Below are positions 1 through 10,240 of a stretch of 64,000 nt of DNA, piece after piece; position 1 is the first letter of the stretch, and the number at the start of each line of letters is the position of its first letter. This DNA comes from Cepaea nemoralis (lineage: Eukaryota; Mollusca; Gastropoda; Stylommatophora; Helicidae), in assembly GCA_014155875.1 (NCBI GenBank), contig JACEFZ010017857.1, forward strand, positions 132,501-196,500, in the 5' to 3' direction. The notes under the pieces were generated by a model. The model was not told where the DNA came from. It did no database searches and saw only the letters and a list, made by a program, of their open reading frames with translations. Made by a program: the position numbers and the translations under genes.

Positions 1-66
1 CTTTGTGCTATGGAGAGGTAAAACTCCATTTTACAAGCTATCGTCTGTCAAGACGACAAGGTGCCA
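1..66 (+). mobile_element. 3' end of a LINE-A deletion derivative, cut by the window edge
   Basis: tgctatggagaggta followed by the LINE-A terminus (tatcgtctgtcaagacgaca) matches the junction seen in the copies at 15-16, 27 and 30 kb. Confidence 0.75.
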
Positions 67-116
67 GATAATAACTGAAACGATATACAACTGTGTAAAG
101 TTTACAACCTCTAGGT

Positions 117-455
117 CAGTGGTTCTCAACCTTTTTTGGCCCATGCACCCCTTCATATTTTCAGAATGTCATTCCTCCTCTTTCGTATTTCCTCCCTATA
201 TGTGCTTAATTTAATAACGCATACTAGAACAAGTCTAGACGTCTACATAAAACGGGATTTGCGGGTCTACTTACGTTATAAAACGAATTTCAAAAGGGCG
301 AGAAGTACAGAACCGTAAAATATAGAGGCAAAAACCAATATCAAGTAATCGGTTCTTGTATTAATGCGATCTTGAAATAATCTTAATCCCCTCGCCCCCT
401 CCAAAAACCCTAAAACTCCCCCCTGGGGGAATTCCCCACCGGTTGAGAACCACTG
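117..455. mobile_element. hAT-type MITE, 339 bp
   Basis: Perfect 15-bp terminal inverted repeats CAGTGGTTCTCAACC...GGTTGAGAACCACTG, the classic end of Charlie-like hAT elements. It is flanked by a decayed 8-bp target duplication, ctctaggt (109-116) and ctcgagat (456-463), 6 of 8 identical and centred on CTAG-like sequence. No transposase inside; the two short open frames are not coding. Confidence 0.88.
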
Positions 456-954
456 CTCGAGATTCATGCCACTTTAACGGGTTCTATTTAACTATTTTCC
501 TTTCAAACAATTTTGCGAAGGTAGAGGCACGAGACTAGAAAACGGATGTGTACCGTCGTGTTTGTGACCCGATAGACGCATAGCAAACGTTGGTCGCCGA
601 AGGAGAAGAAGATGTAGAAGACGACGACGAAGACGGAGAAAAAAGTACCAACCAACCTACCAACCAACCATAACTAACCAACCTTCAAACCAACCAACCA
701 GCAACCAATCAACCAACCAACCAACCTATCTACTAATCAACCAACCAATCAACCTATCAATCAACCAGTCTATCTATCAACCCGCCTAGAATTCCAATCA
801 ATGGATTTTAAAATGTAACCTACGTTTCATAGATTACGATAACTGCATTCTTTACAATCGCTGAAGCAGAACAAACATGGAACACATCATATAAACTGTA
901 GACACTATTCAGTGTGATTTTCCTTCCACATTATCAAATACAAAAGCTACAAAA
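456..954. repeat. CCAA microsatellite in otherwise featureless sequence
   Basis: 648-780 is a (CCAA)n/(CCAAT) tract with interruptions. The rest (456-647 and 781-954) shows no gene or repeat I recognise. Confidence 0.75.
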
Positions 955-1425
955 CCTGTCTACACGAAACACAACCGGAGAATCTTTAGCCGTAAACTAA
1001 TTATGTCTACAATTACACAATCGAGCAACCATTAGCCGTAAACTAGTTATGTCTACAATTACACAATCGGGCAATCTATAGCTGTTCTATATACACGAAA
1101 CACAATCAGGCAATCTACAACCCTGCAATAATTCTGTCTAAACAATAGTACAATACACACCCAGGCAATCTATAGCCCTACACTAGTTCTGTCTAAACAA
1201 TGCACAACCAGGCAATCTACAGCCCTGCACTAGTTCTGTCTAAATGATACACAACTGGGTAATCTACGGCCCTACACTATTTCTGTTTAAACGATACACA
1301 ACCGAGAAATCTACAGCCCTGCGCTAATTCTACCTACATGATACACAACCAGGCAATCTACAGCCCTGCACAAGTTATGTCTAAACAATACACAAACAGG
1401 CAATCTATAGCCCTACACTCCATCC
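955..1425. repeat. ~47-bp minisatellite, left part
   Basis: About nine diverged units containing caggcaatctacagccct and actagttctgtctaaac. The same array continues at 2191-2360, so it was split by the LINE-B copy between. Confidence 0.88.
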
Positions 1426-2190
1426 AACATGTACCATGCCGGTAAGCGTTGACCGTCATGATTTGCCATGTCACTCGATCACCAGAGTCGTGGATCAGCT
1501 CAGTGGTCTTGTCTCGACCATGCCTCTTGGTCAAGTCATCCAGATATTTACTTCCCCTTGTTCTCTTCCCCTCGATCTTGCCAGTTGTCACCAAGTTCTC
1601 TCATTTATTTCTTCTCATAATATGTCAAAAAATTTTTGACTGTCTACGAATAATTTCTCTAATCAGTTTACGATTTGCATTTGTTTCTTGTAGGGCTTGG
1701 TCGTTGTTTTTTTTTCTTTCTGTCTGTCAATTGTATTCCCTGCATCCTCCTCAGAAATCACATTTCCACAGCCATCAGACGTTTTTCAGCTTGACTGCTC
1801 ATTGTCCACGCTTAACATCCATACAAAAGTACAGGCTCTATGTAGCACCTAAACACTCTTTTTTCGTGTATAAATGACATCTTTTTATTGGTCAGTAAGC
1901 TTTTCATCTCGCAAAAGGCTACCTTCGCCATGACGATTCTTGTTCTAATCTCTTTAAGGCATCTCCCATCAGGTGTTATGACTGTTCCGAGATAATTTTA
2001 CCGATTCACTTGTTTACAAATATTCCCATTTATCAGTATATTATATTGTGGTATTTCGTTCTTCCTAGTGTCGACCATAATCTGTCTTCTTACAATTTAA
2101 TTCTAACCCTAGTTCACTGTGTGCAACAATCGCATCTACTGACTGTTGCAGATCCTGCTCATTGTCTGCATACTGTATCATCTGCATATC
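1426..2190 (-). mobile_element. LINE-B 3' portion inserted in a minisatellite
   Basis: The minus strand runs from the RT catalytic block (YADDTV at 2189-2170) through the thumb and the LVTTGKIEGKRTRGSKYLDDL region to the 3' terminus catggtac near 1430. Many frame breaks. Flanks on both sides are the 47-bp minisatellite. Confidence 0.85.
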
Positions 2191-2360
2191 TATACTAGTT
2201 CTGTCTACACGATACACAACCAGGTAATCTACAACCCTACACTAATTCTGAACTAAACTCAGGTAATCTCTACTACTCTATAATCTATATAATACTACTT
2301 CTGAAGAAGACACATTACACAACCGGGCAATCTACTACCCTACACAAGTTGTGTCTACAC
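2191..2360. repeat. ~47-bp minisatellite, right part
   Basis: Resumes with actagttctgtctacacgat and gives three to four more units, ending at the unique sequence near 2360. Confidence 0.8.
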
Positions 2361-2736
2361 CGCCCAGGAGACGCACGTTATCACCGCTTCCGCCCTGCAA
2401 TGGCGTTCTAGAATGTAAACTGTAAGCTGGCCGAACATCGCTTCAGTTTGATAGGTCTGTGTGCAGGCATTTCTACCAGGGAATAATTTACAATACAGGT
2501 TACGTATAATGTCGATTCGTATTTTGTTGTTATCTTTTAAGCGGACTTGTAAATATAGTCTCCAAAGTGTGCTGCGACTTGTGTTGTAAAGTTAAAGAAG
2601 GAGAAGGTGTTGAACTGTTGTTGTTGTTCTTTTTGTGATAATTATTAATTAAATTAAGTGTTAATTAATAATTTCTTTTTCATTTTAAATTTTGTTTAAC
2701 GTTTTAATTAATTATTACTTTGTTTGCGTTGGTTTC
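2361..2736. other. no recognised feature
   Basis: Unique-looking sequence, AT-rich after 2500, with no exon-like segment that I can support. Confidence 0.5.
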
Positions 2737-3135
2737 CTTAGAACTCAAGCGATGTCCATTCACGTGCTACTACACTACACTTCTAGACAATACATACATC
2801 TAGTCTACTCTAGTTCTAGTGCACTCGCACTGGACTGTGTTTTAATCATTTATAGTTTATGCGTGTGGGTAACTAGTTTTTAGTTAACTACTTAGTGTCC
2901 TTCGCCATCAGGCGAACACAGAAAGACAAAAGAACCCACTCCAACTTCAGATGTACTTGTAATTTATGCCCTCAAGTCAAGGACAAGAAGTCAACATTTT
3001 ACTTTTAGTCCAACTGACCAGTAGTATAATAATACTTTTTAATAGGCGTTGAACTGAACCCGCTACCTTTGCATCAGCACACTGATGTTTACTTGAAGAA
3101 TGAGCAAAGTTTTATCCATTTGGCCACCCTGACTT
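2737..3135 (-). mobile_element. SINE-B copy
   Basis: Minus-strand SINE-B: head with a tRNA-like box A near 3120 (gccaaatggataaa) and box B-like gggttcagttc near 3060. The 3' end (cttgagttc) is at ~2740. Longer than other copies by roughly 100 bp of internal sequence. Confidence 0.75.
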
Positions 3136-3244
3136 CCAATTATTTACTTAATTTTAATATCAATTGCTATCACTGGGCCAATAAAGTCTTTTTATGCATT
3201 ATTAATTATTCTAGGTATGTAATATGTTGATATCGAAGTGATTA

Positions 3245-3460
3245 TTACCAAATGTTTGGTAATAAAATCTCTCATTATTCCCAAACGGCTGGTCACGTGA
3301 TTATTCGCGGATGCACCAAATGTTTGGTAATAAAATCTCTCATGTTTCCCAAATGGCTGGTTACGTGGCGGATGCACCAAACGTTGGGTAATAAAATCTC
3401 TCATTATTCCCAAACGGCTTTTCACGTGATTATTCGCGGTCACGTGTGGTCACGTGACGT
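3245..3460. repeat. palindrome-bearing tandem repeat with CACGTG boxes
   Basis: Three units of ~60-75 bp. Each has a palindromic accaaatgtttggtaataaa-type core, then tctctcattattcccaaacggct, then a CACGTG E-box palindrome. A reverse-oriented piece of the same unit occurs at 7770-7862. Confidence 0.85.
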
Positions 3461-3502
3461 AAGTTTGACAACATTATTAATGTTTGTGGAAATGTTATTG
3501 TG

Positions 3503-3564
3503 TCCTCGATGGCGTAGTGGTTAGTGTTTCCGCCTGTTACGGCGGAGACTGGGGTTCGTCTCTC
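3503..3564 (+). pseudogene. tRNA-Asp-like remnant
   Basis: tcctcgatggcgtagtggtt (box A) then an anticodon arm tccgcctgttacggcgga and ggggttcg (box B) resemble animal tRNA-Asp, but with GTT in the anticodon position, a distorted anticodon loop and no 3' acceptor strand. A T-run follows. Either a tRNA pseudogene or the head of an unrecognised SINE. Confidence 0.6.
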
Positions 3565-3866
3565 ATTTTTTTAAATGTTTAATAACCAAAATATTAAACA
3601 TTACGAACTACAATATATAGCAAGTCCTATGACAATTTTAATTTGAGTATTTACTAATGAGACGGCCACAGAAGATAGGCTTTGAAATTCAAAATCTAAT
3701 GGTACCTCAATGATGCCTGTATGTCACTTATAAGTGAAGATATTCACATTTTTGTGAAGGTGAGACGAGTTGCGATTTTTCATGCTATTCACCCGTAAGT
3801 GGAACTCTCTATTGTGTCCATTCCTCCCCCAGCGGGTGTGCGTGTGATATTGTCTCAAATGGTCGT

Positions 3867-4013
3867 ATGAAAATTGACATAAAAAATATGTTCCGTCATG
3901 TTAAATGATTACAAAATAGTACAAGTATACAAATAAATTATTAATAATCTTTAAACTTGTGTTCTCTTTAACTTTGGTAGGTCAAATCGCACGTTTTGTG
4001 TGTTGAAAAGTGT
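3867..4013 (+). repeat. direct repeat, copy 1 (~145 bp)
   Basis: Nearly the same as 4735-4880, sharing for example tatgttccgtcatgttaaat and taatctttaaacttgtgttc. The spacing between copies is 868 bp. Confidence 0.88.
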
Positions 4014-4385
4014 AGCGCAATCGATATGCGGCGGCCGTCATGACCCATTCACAAAGTCACATCTTCACAGAAAATCTGTTTTTCAACCACAATTTGAGCA
4101 AGTTTAGCGATGAAACTATGCTGATTCAGGGGCAATATTTTATATGGCAATTAAAATTCACATTAAACAAAGACATCTTTTGGATTCATCGATTCCGATC
4201 GCAATCATTCGGCTGCCTCTGTGGGATGCGCTCCCTGGCAGTCGGCAGCTTGCACAGATCCATAGAGCACACTGTATTCACAAACTTCCAGTTTCTTAGT
4301 TCTATATAATATTTTAGTTCGTAATGTTTAATAGTTTCTATTATATCACCTAATAATTTTGTGAAAAATTAAAAAAAAATAAAAA

Positions 4386-4455
4386 TGCCCAGCCGGGAAC
4401 AGAACCCCGGCCTCCCGCGTGACAGGCGGACTGCTTACGACAACGCTAGCAAGAA
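4386..4455 (-). pseudogene. tRNA-Asp(GTC)-like remnant, minus strand
   Basis: On the minus strand: box A tagcgttgtcgtaagcag, anticodon arm ccgcctgtcacgcggg (anticodon GTC), box B ccggggttctgttcccgg. The acceptor strands do not pair, so it is not a functional tRNA. A long A/T run follows. Confidence 0.6.
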
Positions 4456-4734
4456 CACAATCCTTTTTCTACAAAAATATTTATATAGTCAAGCCGCCAT
4501 TTTGGGTTACATGATCGTAATATTTTCGCGTTTTTTTTAAACCACAATTAAAGCAAGTTTAGCGATGAAACTTTCCAACTTCTGTAAAATTGAATACAGA
4601 ATTCGAAGATTCATCTACAATTGATGGTTTTCTATTGAAAGCGCCAGAAAAAAATAATTTATGGTTCAGCTTGCCTTTTTCATTTTTCTCCGCGCGCGAG
4701 GTTGGTCTCAACCAACACGGGTCATAGATGGATT

Positions 4735-4880
4735 ATGAAAACTGACTTCAAAAATATGTTCCGTCATGTTAAATGATTAAAAGATAGTACAAGTATACAA
4801 ATAAATTATTAATAATCTTTAAACTTGTGTTCTCTTTAACTGTTGTAGGTCAAATTGCACGTTTTGAGTGTTGAAAAGTG
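4735..4880 (+). repeat. direct repeat, copy 2 (~145 bp)
   Basis: Partner of 3867-4013 with about ten differences. Downstream of both copies the sequence resumes with a pcr-like shared block, acccattcacaaa, so the duplicated unit is longer than the best-matching core. Confidence 0.85.
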
Positions 4881-5579
4881 AAAGTGTAACATGCCATGCC
4901 GATCGATACGCGCATGCGCAGTCACCATGGCACATGGCCATTATCATGCCATGCGTTTACCCATTCACAAAAACACGCTTCGCCGAAAATGTTCTTTTTC
5001 ATCCACAAAAAAACGAGCTAGTACAGCGATGAAACTTTCCAGATATATTTAAAATTGTAGGCCAAGTTCAAAAATACATCTATAATTGATGCAATTCTAT
5101 CAACGCTAGAATAGTGTTACAAAGTGCACACGCCAGTCGGATCGATAATCACAAAGAACAAAAACATGCCTCCGAAATTGAAGCTAGTACAGCGATGAAA
5201 CTTTCCAGATATATTTAAAATTGTGTGCAGAATTTAAAAAATACATTTATAATTGATGCAATTCTATCAACAACAACAACAACAAAAAATTAATTACGGT
5301 AAGTATGAAATATATTCGTATTTATATAAAAGTTCACCATGATTTCAACCAATTGCCTTGCACGGAATATTAAGCCTACCTTTCCTGGAAAACCCAGGAT
5401 GACGTGTGTTATTGTCACATGAGATTTGAATGAATGAATGTCATCGAAAGAATGCATGGTAAATTAGACAGCATTTTCCGGGACGAGATTTTCAATGGCG
5501 GGACGACTCCGTACATGAATTTTGTTTTTACTTCGGGTAATGGCACGATGGAACACGCTACAATATAGAACTGAGAAAC

Positions 5580-5985
5580 TCAAAGCTTGAACAAGAATCG
5601 CCATGGCAAAAGTAGCCTTTAGCAAGATGAAAAACATATTGACCAATAAAAAGATGTCAATTGAAACGAGAAAAAGAGTGTTGGGGTGCTACATAGAGCC
5701 TGTTCTTTTATATGGATGTGAAGCTTGGACAATGAGCAGTCAAGCTGAAAAACATCTGATGGCTGTAGAAATGTGGTTTCTGAGGAAAATGCAAAGAATA
5801 CCATGGACAGACAGAAAAACCAATGACCAAGTACTACAGGAGACAAATGAACATCGTAAACTGATTATAGACATTAGACGTAGACAGTCACAATTTTTTG
5901 GGCATGTTATGAGAAGAAATGACTTGGAGAACTTGGTGACAACTGGCAAGATCGAAGGGAACAGACCAATGGGAAGATCGAGAAG
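5580..5985 (+). mobile_element. LINE-B RT C-terminal fragment, interrupted by a hAT element
   Basis: From IAMAKVAFSKMKNILTNKK through LLYGCEAWTMSSQAEKHL and RRRQSQFFGHVMRRN to LENLVTTGKIEGNRPMGR. The frame is intact until 5985, where the hAT element begins; LINE sequence resumes at 7328 (aagtaaatacctgg minus the target duplication) for only ~15 bases before joining SINE-A. Confidence 0.88.
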
Positions 5986-7319
5986 TAGGGGTGTACCGGA
6001 TTTCGGCTCCGGCAAATCCGGAATCCGGCCATTTTTACAAATCAGACTCCGGCCGGAGCTCACTTTATAAATCTGGCCAAATCCGGCTCCGGCCGGATTT
6101 CAAAAATTTGAATCTGGTACAGCCCTAGTGAAAACACTCATGGCTTTCCTCCAGAAAGAAGTTAGTGATGCTGGGATCAAAACTATGAAAGCAGCCCTGC
6201 TTGAAGATGTTAGCAGCAGATTTGCGGACATTGAATCCAACAGTATTTACACCTGTGCCACACTGCTGGATCCTCGATTCAAGCTGTGCTTCTTCTCCGA
6301 ACGTGGTAGAAGTGATGCATGAGCCCATCTGCTGTTAGCAGCTAACTCCATTATTGATTCAGCAAACACAGTCAGTCCACAGGATCCATCAGCTACTAGT
6401 AGTAGTACTAGTGTTTTGACTTCTGTGAGCACTGCCACACAGTACGAGTCCAGCCTATGGAGCTGTTTTGACACAAATGTCGAGGAAAATCCCACCACAG
6501 ATCGTTCTGCAAGTGCCGAAGGCAACAGCATTAACACTGAGGTGACGCAGTACCTGTCAGAGCCACTTCAAACTCGACAGTCAGATCCAGTTTCATGGTG
6601 GCATGCCAATAAGCAAATATTTCTAAGTATGGCTAGACTGGCGCAGGCATTTCTTGCACCACCACCTACAAGTGTGCCATCGGAAAGACTGTTCAGTACT
6701 GCAGGAGACATTATCACTGACCACCGTAGTAGCCTTTTACCACAAAATGCGGAGACGTTGATTTTCCTGAAATACAACTCGTCCCTTCTTGACTCTGAGA
6801 GTTCAACTTCACAGCCATAACGAAGACTGACTGACTGAAATAGTGAAATTACTGAATGAATGTATTTCAATAAATTCAATCTGTTCAATGTACTGTTGTT
6901 GTGAGTTGTAACTGAGCTGCCAATTTGCCAACTGAAAACAATGTGAAAACTAAAAACTGAAACTGAAAACTAAAAATTGAAATTACTAAATTAGCATTAT
7001 GTGCTTATGTATTATGTTTCATCTTGAACTTATGGAACTTAATATTACTTTATTACTTATTCTAATGTAAATGTAATTATTTTACATTTAAATGATTTAA
7101 TATGAGTATATGTCATCATTGTCATGTCTATAGTAATGAACTGCAGTAATGAACAGTCGAGTGATGTAGTACGTTATTTTATTTTTATTTTTTTATTTGT
7201 AAATCCGGCTCCGGCCGGATCTCACTTCGTAAATCCGGCTCCGGCCAGAACTCACTTCATAAATCCGGCCAAATCCGGCTCCGGCCGGATTTCAAAACTT
7301 TGAATCCGGTACAGCCCTA
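5986..7319 (+). mobile_element. hAT transposon, 1334 bp, with perfect 8-bp target duplication
   Basis: Ends are taggggtgtaccgg and ccggtacagcccta (13 of 14 complementary), flanked by tcgagaag at 5978-5985 and 7320-7327. Eight-bp duplications and ends of this type are hAT hallmarks. Both termini carry clusters of cggctccggccggat (sub-terminal repeats, possible transposase sites). A second 3'-type end lies internally at 6114-6127. The coding part is the C-terminal third of a transposase only, so the copy is not autonomous. Confidence 0.93.
6128..6820 (+). pseudogene. hAT transposase C-terminal part (ZBED-like), one internal stop
   Basis: One frame runs through, with a single TGA at 6320-6322. 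Residues before the stop include YTCATLLDPRFKL, the usual hAT block before the dimerisation domain. After it: a Ser/Thr-rich linker, then the dimerisation domain with DPVSWW, FLAPPPTSVPSERLFSTAG and LLPQNAETLIFLKYN, all standard hATC motifs. The DNA-binding BED finger and most of the RNase H-like catalytic fold are missing upstream. Confidence 0.9.
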
Positions 7320-7342
7320 TCGAGAAGTAAATACCTGGGCGA

Positions 7343-7505
7343 GATTGGCAGCGGATCGCGTCGCGCTGGTTACTTACGGAGGTATGTGAGCCGGTCGTTC
7401 AAAAGTAATGGCAAACTACTGAATGTAAACTTGCTGCAACAGCAACAGCAGCTGAAAAATGCTGGTATTGACTGCAGTGTCCTAAAAAAGAAGAGTACTC
7501 AACAA
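7343..7505 (+). mobile_element. SINE-A copy, head missing
   Basis: Begins at gattggcagcggatcgcgtc and continues with agccggtcgttcaaaagtaa and aatgctggtattgactgc. The tRNA-like head is absent; it is fused to the end of the LINE-B fragment. Confidence 0.8.
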
Positions 7506-7769
7506 ACAATTTAACTCTGTGTGAACTTTGTCACCTTTGAACCCTCACTTCGGAGTTCATAAAAACAAATGTTGCAGTGTCATCTACAGGCTTACTTTCA
7601 TCTCATGCTTACGCAAATTCAACGTTAAGAAGTAAGTAACGTATCTAGGCATTAACTGAGATATGAACATTAAAGTTTTATGGAATAAACTAATATATGT
7701 AGTTGAAGTTCAAAAAAGAGCTTGAAAACAAAAGACAGACTAGCAGATGGCGGTAGTAAACGTCACTTG
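7506..7769. other. no recognised feature
   Basis: No gene, no clear repeat. Confidence 0.45.
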
Positions 7770-7862
7770 ACCAGCCGTTTGGGAATAATGTACGGAATTA
7801 TTACCAAACGTTTGTTAATAAAATCTCTCATTATTACCAAACGTTTGGTAATAAAGTCTCCC
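7770..7862. repeat. palindromic repeat related to 3245-3460
   Basis: cagccgtttgggaataatg is the reverse complement of the unit end at 3.3 kb, followed by two forward cores, ttaccaaacgtttggtaata-type. AT-rich unassigned sequence follows to 8082. Confidence 0.8.
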
Positions 7863-8082
7863 TTTTGATATAATTTGGTTTGAAAACAATGATTTCAAAT
7901 ATATTAGTTGAATTTGAAGTATATATTTACCATAAATAATTTTAGAAAAATGCTATTAATATACCTATTCGTACGTATGTTAAAATATTTTTCAAAAATT
8001 ATAAGTAACATACTTGATGATTATAGCTGAAAATATGAAATCTGTTGGTACATAATAACAAAATCTATGCCCATTGTGATTG

Positions 8083-8262
8083 CAACTTAGTTACATGTTC
8101 TTTGCAATACATCAGTCAACCCCAGCATTATCTGGCTGTTTATAATTCACTTGGCAATTTTTTATGTTAAGTAGTTTACCATTGTTTTCTTAATGTCTGA
8201 GCCCATACCGTCTAAAACAGTGTAAAGCAATCTACTTCCAAATTGCCCACAGCTGCTTCCAA
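8083..8262 (-). mobile_element. SINE-A copy
   Basis: Minus-strand SINE-A, with tail side gcaacttagttacatg and head side cccacagctgcttccaaac. Confidence 0.75.
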
Positions 8263-8446
8263 ACCCTCAGTATGGTGGGAAATTATTAAACTGCATCTTA
8301 CAATTCATACGCCTGAGTTGTATGAAGTATTGGACTCAATATCACACACATTTATTATTCCTCTGATGATTTGTAGCAACTTAATCAACAGAAATCCCCC
8401 CCAGCCCACCGATCCAGTGACTTTCATGTTCAAACATTTCTGATAG

Positions 8447-8733
8447 GGCATTCACTGGCTTTGAACTCAAGTGTAGTCCATATCTGTACTACTACTTCTA
8501 GTGCACTGGACTGATTTGTGCATGTGAATTAGCTTTTCATATTATCTGTGTCCCTCGGACTACTCTTGACTTCTGAGGTACTTGTAATTTACGTCCCCAA
8601 GTCAAGGACGAGAAGTCAACATTTTAGTCCAACTGTCCGGTGTAGGGGGTTGAACCCGCTACCTCTGCATCAGCACAGCTGAAGTTTAAGAGCAGGCGCT
8701 CTTATCCATTTGGCCATGCTGAATTCTTTAATT
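8447..8733 (-). mobile_element. SINE-B copy, nearly full length
   Basis: Minus strand: head cagcatggccaaatggataa (box A) near 8730, box B gcgggttcaaccccc near 8655, body with gacttctcgtccttgactt, end cttgagttcaaagccagtg at 8450. Good reference copy for the family. Confidence 0.85.
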
Positions 8734-8869
8734 CAGTATTGACTTTGCCTGTGGCTTTAATTGAGATTCCAGAAACAGATTTCTCTCACAGAATCATTGG
8801 TGTAAACGATTGCATCCTTTTCACTGGCATTTTCTTCAGTCATTTGTTGGACTGGCAGTTCCGCCAATC

Positions 8870-9255
8870 ATTTACACTGTCTGTGTGATTACATAGCTCT
8901 TTACACACTGATTACGTCGCTCTTTACACATTGATTACACAACTCTTATAAACTGATTACACAACTCTTTAAACTGTGATTACACAACTCTTTACACTGT
9001 GATTACACAACTCTTTACTTTGTGATTACACAACTCTTTACACTGTGATTACACAACTCTTTACGCTGATTACACAACTCTTGACACTGGTGTTATTACA
9101 CAACTATTTACACTGCCTGTGTGATTACACAACTCTTTACACTGCCTGTGTGATTACACAACTCTTTACACTATGATTACACAACTCTTTACACTGTCTG
9201 TGTGATTACATAACTCTTTACACTGTTTGTGACTACGCACCCCTTTACACTGTGT
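8870..9255. repeat. 23-29-bp minisatellite
   Basis: About 15 units of tgattacacaactctttacactg, some with an extra tctgtg. Confidence 0.9.
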
Positions 9256-9364
9256 GATGATGGATTTATGACAACTGCTATTGAATCAGGCAGTTTCTAA
9301 ACCTGAAGTGGACACCCTAACCTGGCAGCCATGCCGCCTCCATACAGGTCACTAACAGTTCAGC

Positions 9365-10088
9365 ACTCATATTGTTTCCATCCAATATTGACATATTGTG
9401 ATGTCATTTCTCACGTCACTGTGACATGTTGTGTCATAGCTCAGTTTACTGTGACACTGAGTGGTCTCGAGGTATGATGTCTGCCTCGAGTGCTGGAGGT
9501 CCCAGGTTCAAGCCCCGGTGAGGGCCAGGATTTTTTTTACGTGGGCTTCTAGTAACAAAATTTCCCCTGGTCTCTGGGTAGTTAGATCGGACGCCCGTGT
9601 GTATTTTTGCACAAGTAACGAATCCCTTGGCAGTTGGAAATCGAAAAAGAATAGCCTAATGGCGCTGCCCGGGCAAAATTGTTAGTTAAAAATCTACCCA
9701 AAGTGTTTCAGGATACTCGCAGGTGCTACAAGTTTGTGCACTGAGCTGAGATTATCCGACTCAGGCTTAAGTTAGGAGTAGAACGGAGCACTTATGGGTT
9801 ACACCTGTGTGCCGTGATGTTGATCCGTCAACTAAACTAAACTGACATGTGTAATATCTCATCTGAAATTGACATGTTATGGCATCATATCTCATCTCAA
9901 TGTGACATGTCACCACATTTCACCTCACTTTGACATCTTGTGTAATTTTTTGCCTCAGTGTGACATTTTATCATGTCATATCTTGCCTAAATGTGACATA
10001 TTGTCATGTCATATCTTGCCTCAGTGACATTTTGTCATGTCATGTCTTGCCTCAGTGTGATATGTTGTTGTTTCATATTTAACCCACT
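9365..10088. repeat. ~33-bp minisatellite upstream of MPHOSPH6, split by SINE-C
   Basis: Units like tgtgacatattgtcatgtca followed by tatcttgcctca, at 9365-9455 and 9841-10088. The array ends about 100 bp before the MPHOSPH6 ATG, so it may lie in or next to the promoter. Confidence 0.85.
9456..9840 (+). mobile_element. SINE-C, ~385 bp, tRNA-headed
   Basis: Head ggtctcgaggtatgatgtct with box B caggttcaagccccgg, a long body, and a 3' end of ctaaactaaact repeats. A second copy at 38221-38602 matches over the whole length on the other strand. Confidence 0.85.
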
Positions 10089-10186
10089 GTGTATTACAGG
10101 TTTCAACTTGGATAGTACGTGTACACATCAACAAACTAGCATCCTGAATCTACGAGGCTTTAAGTGACTAAAACATTTGTGCAAGT

Positions 10187-10240
10187 ATGGCTACGCCCAG
10201 GACCACAACCCACCTGTCCAAAAATGTGTTGCAGATGAAA
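10187..10240 (+). CDS. MPHOSPH6: MPHOSPH6 coding exon 1
   Basis: Eighteen codons from ATG, MATPRTTTHLSKNVLQMK, ending in phase 0 directly before a consensus donor gtaagt at 10241. The LSKN..L.MK motif matches the start of animal MPP6 proteins. The 5' UTR probably covers at least part of the unique 100 bases before it; the transcription start is not visible. Confidence 0.93.

Larger units (their letters stand above)
4039..5275 (+). repeat. dispersed short module repeated four times
   Basis: The block agcgatgaaact with similar flanks occurs at ~4107, ~4560, ~5028 and ~5190; three copies continue ttccag/ttccaa and (a)ttaaaattg, then an attgatg..ttctat element ~60 bp on. Origin unknown. Bases 5276-5580 show nothing further. 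Confidence 0.75.

Noticed and set aside
3503..3564. Functional tRNA gene
   Set aside because: No 3' acceptor strand and a distorted anticodon arm.
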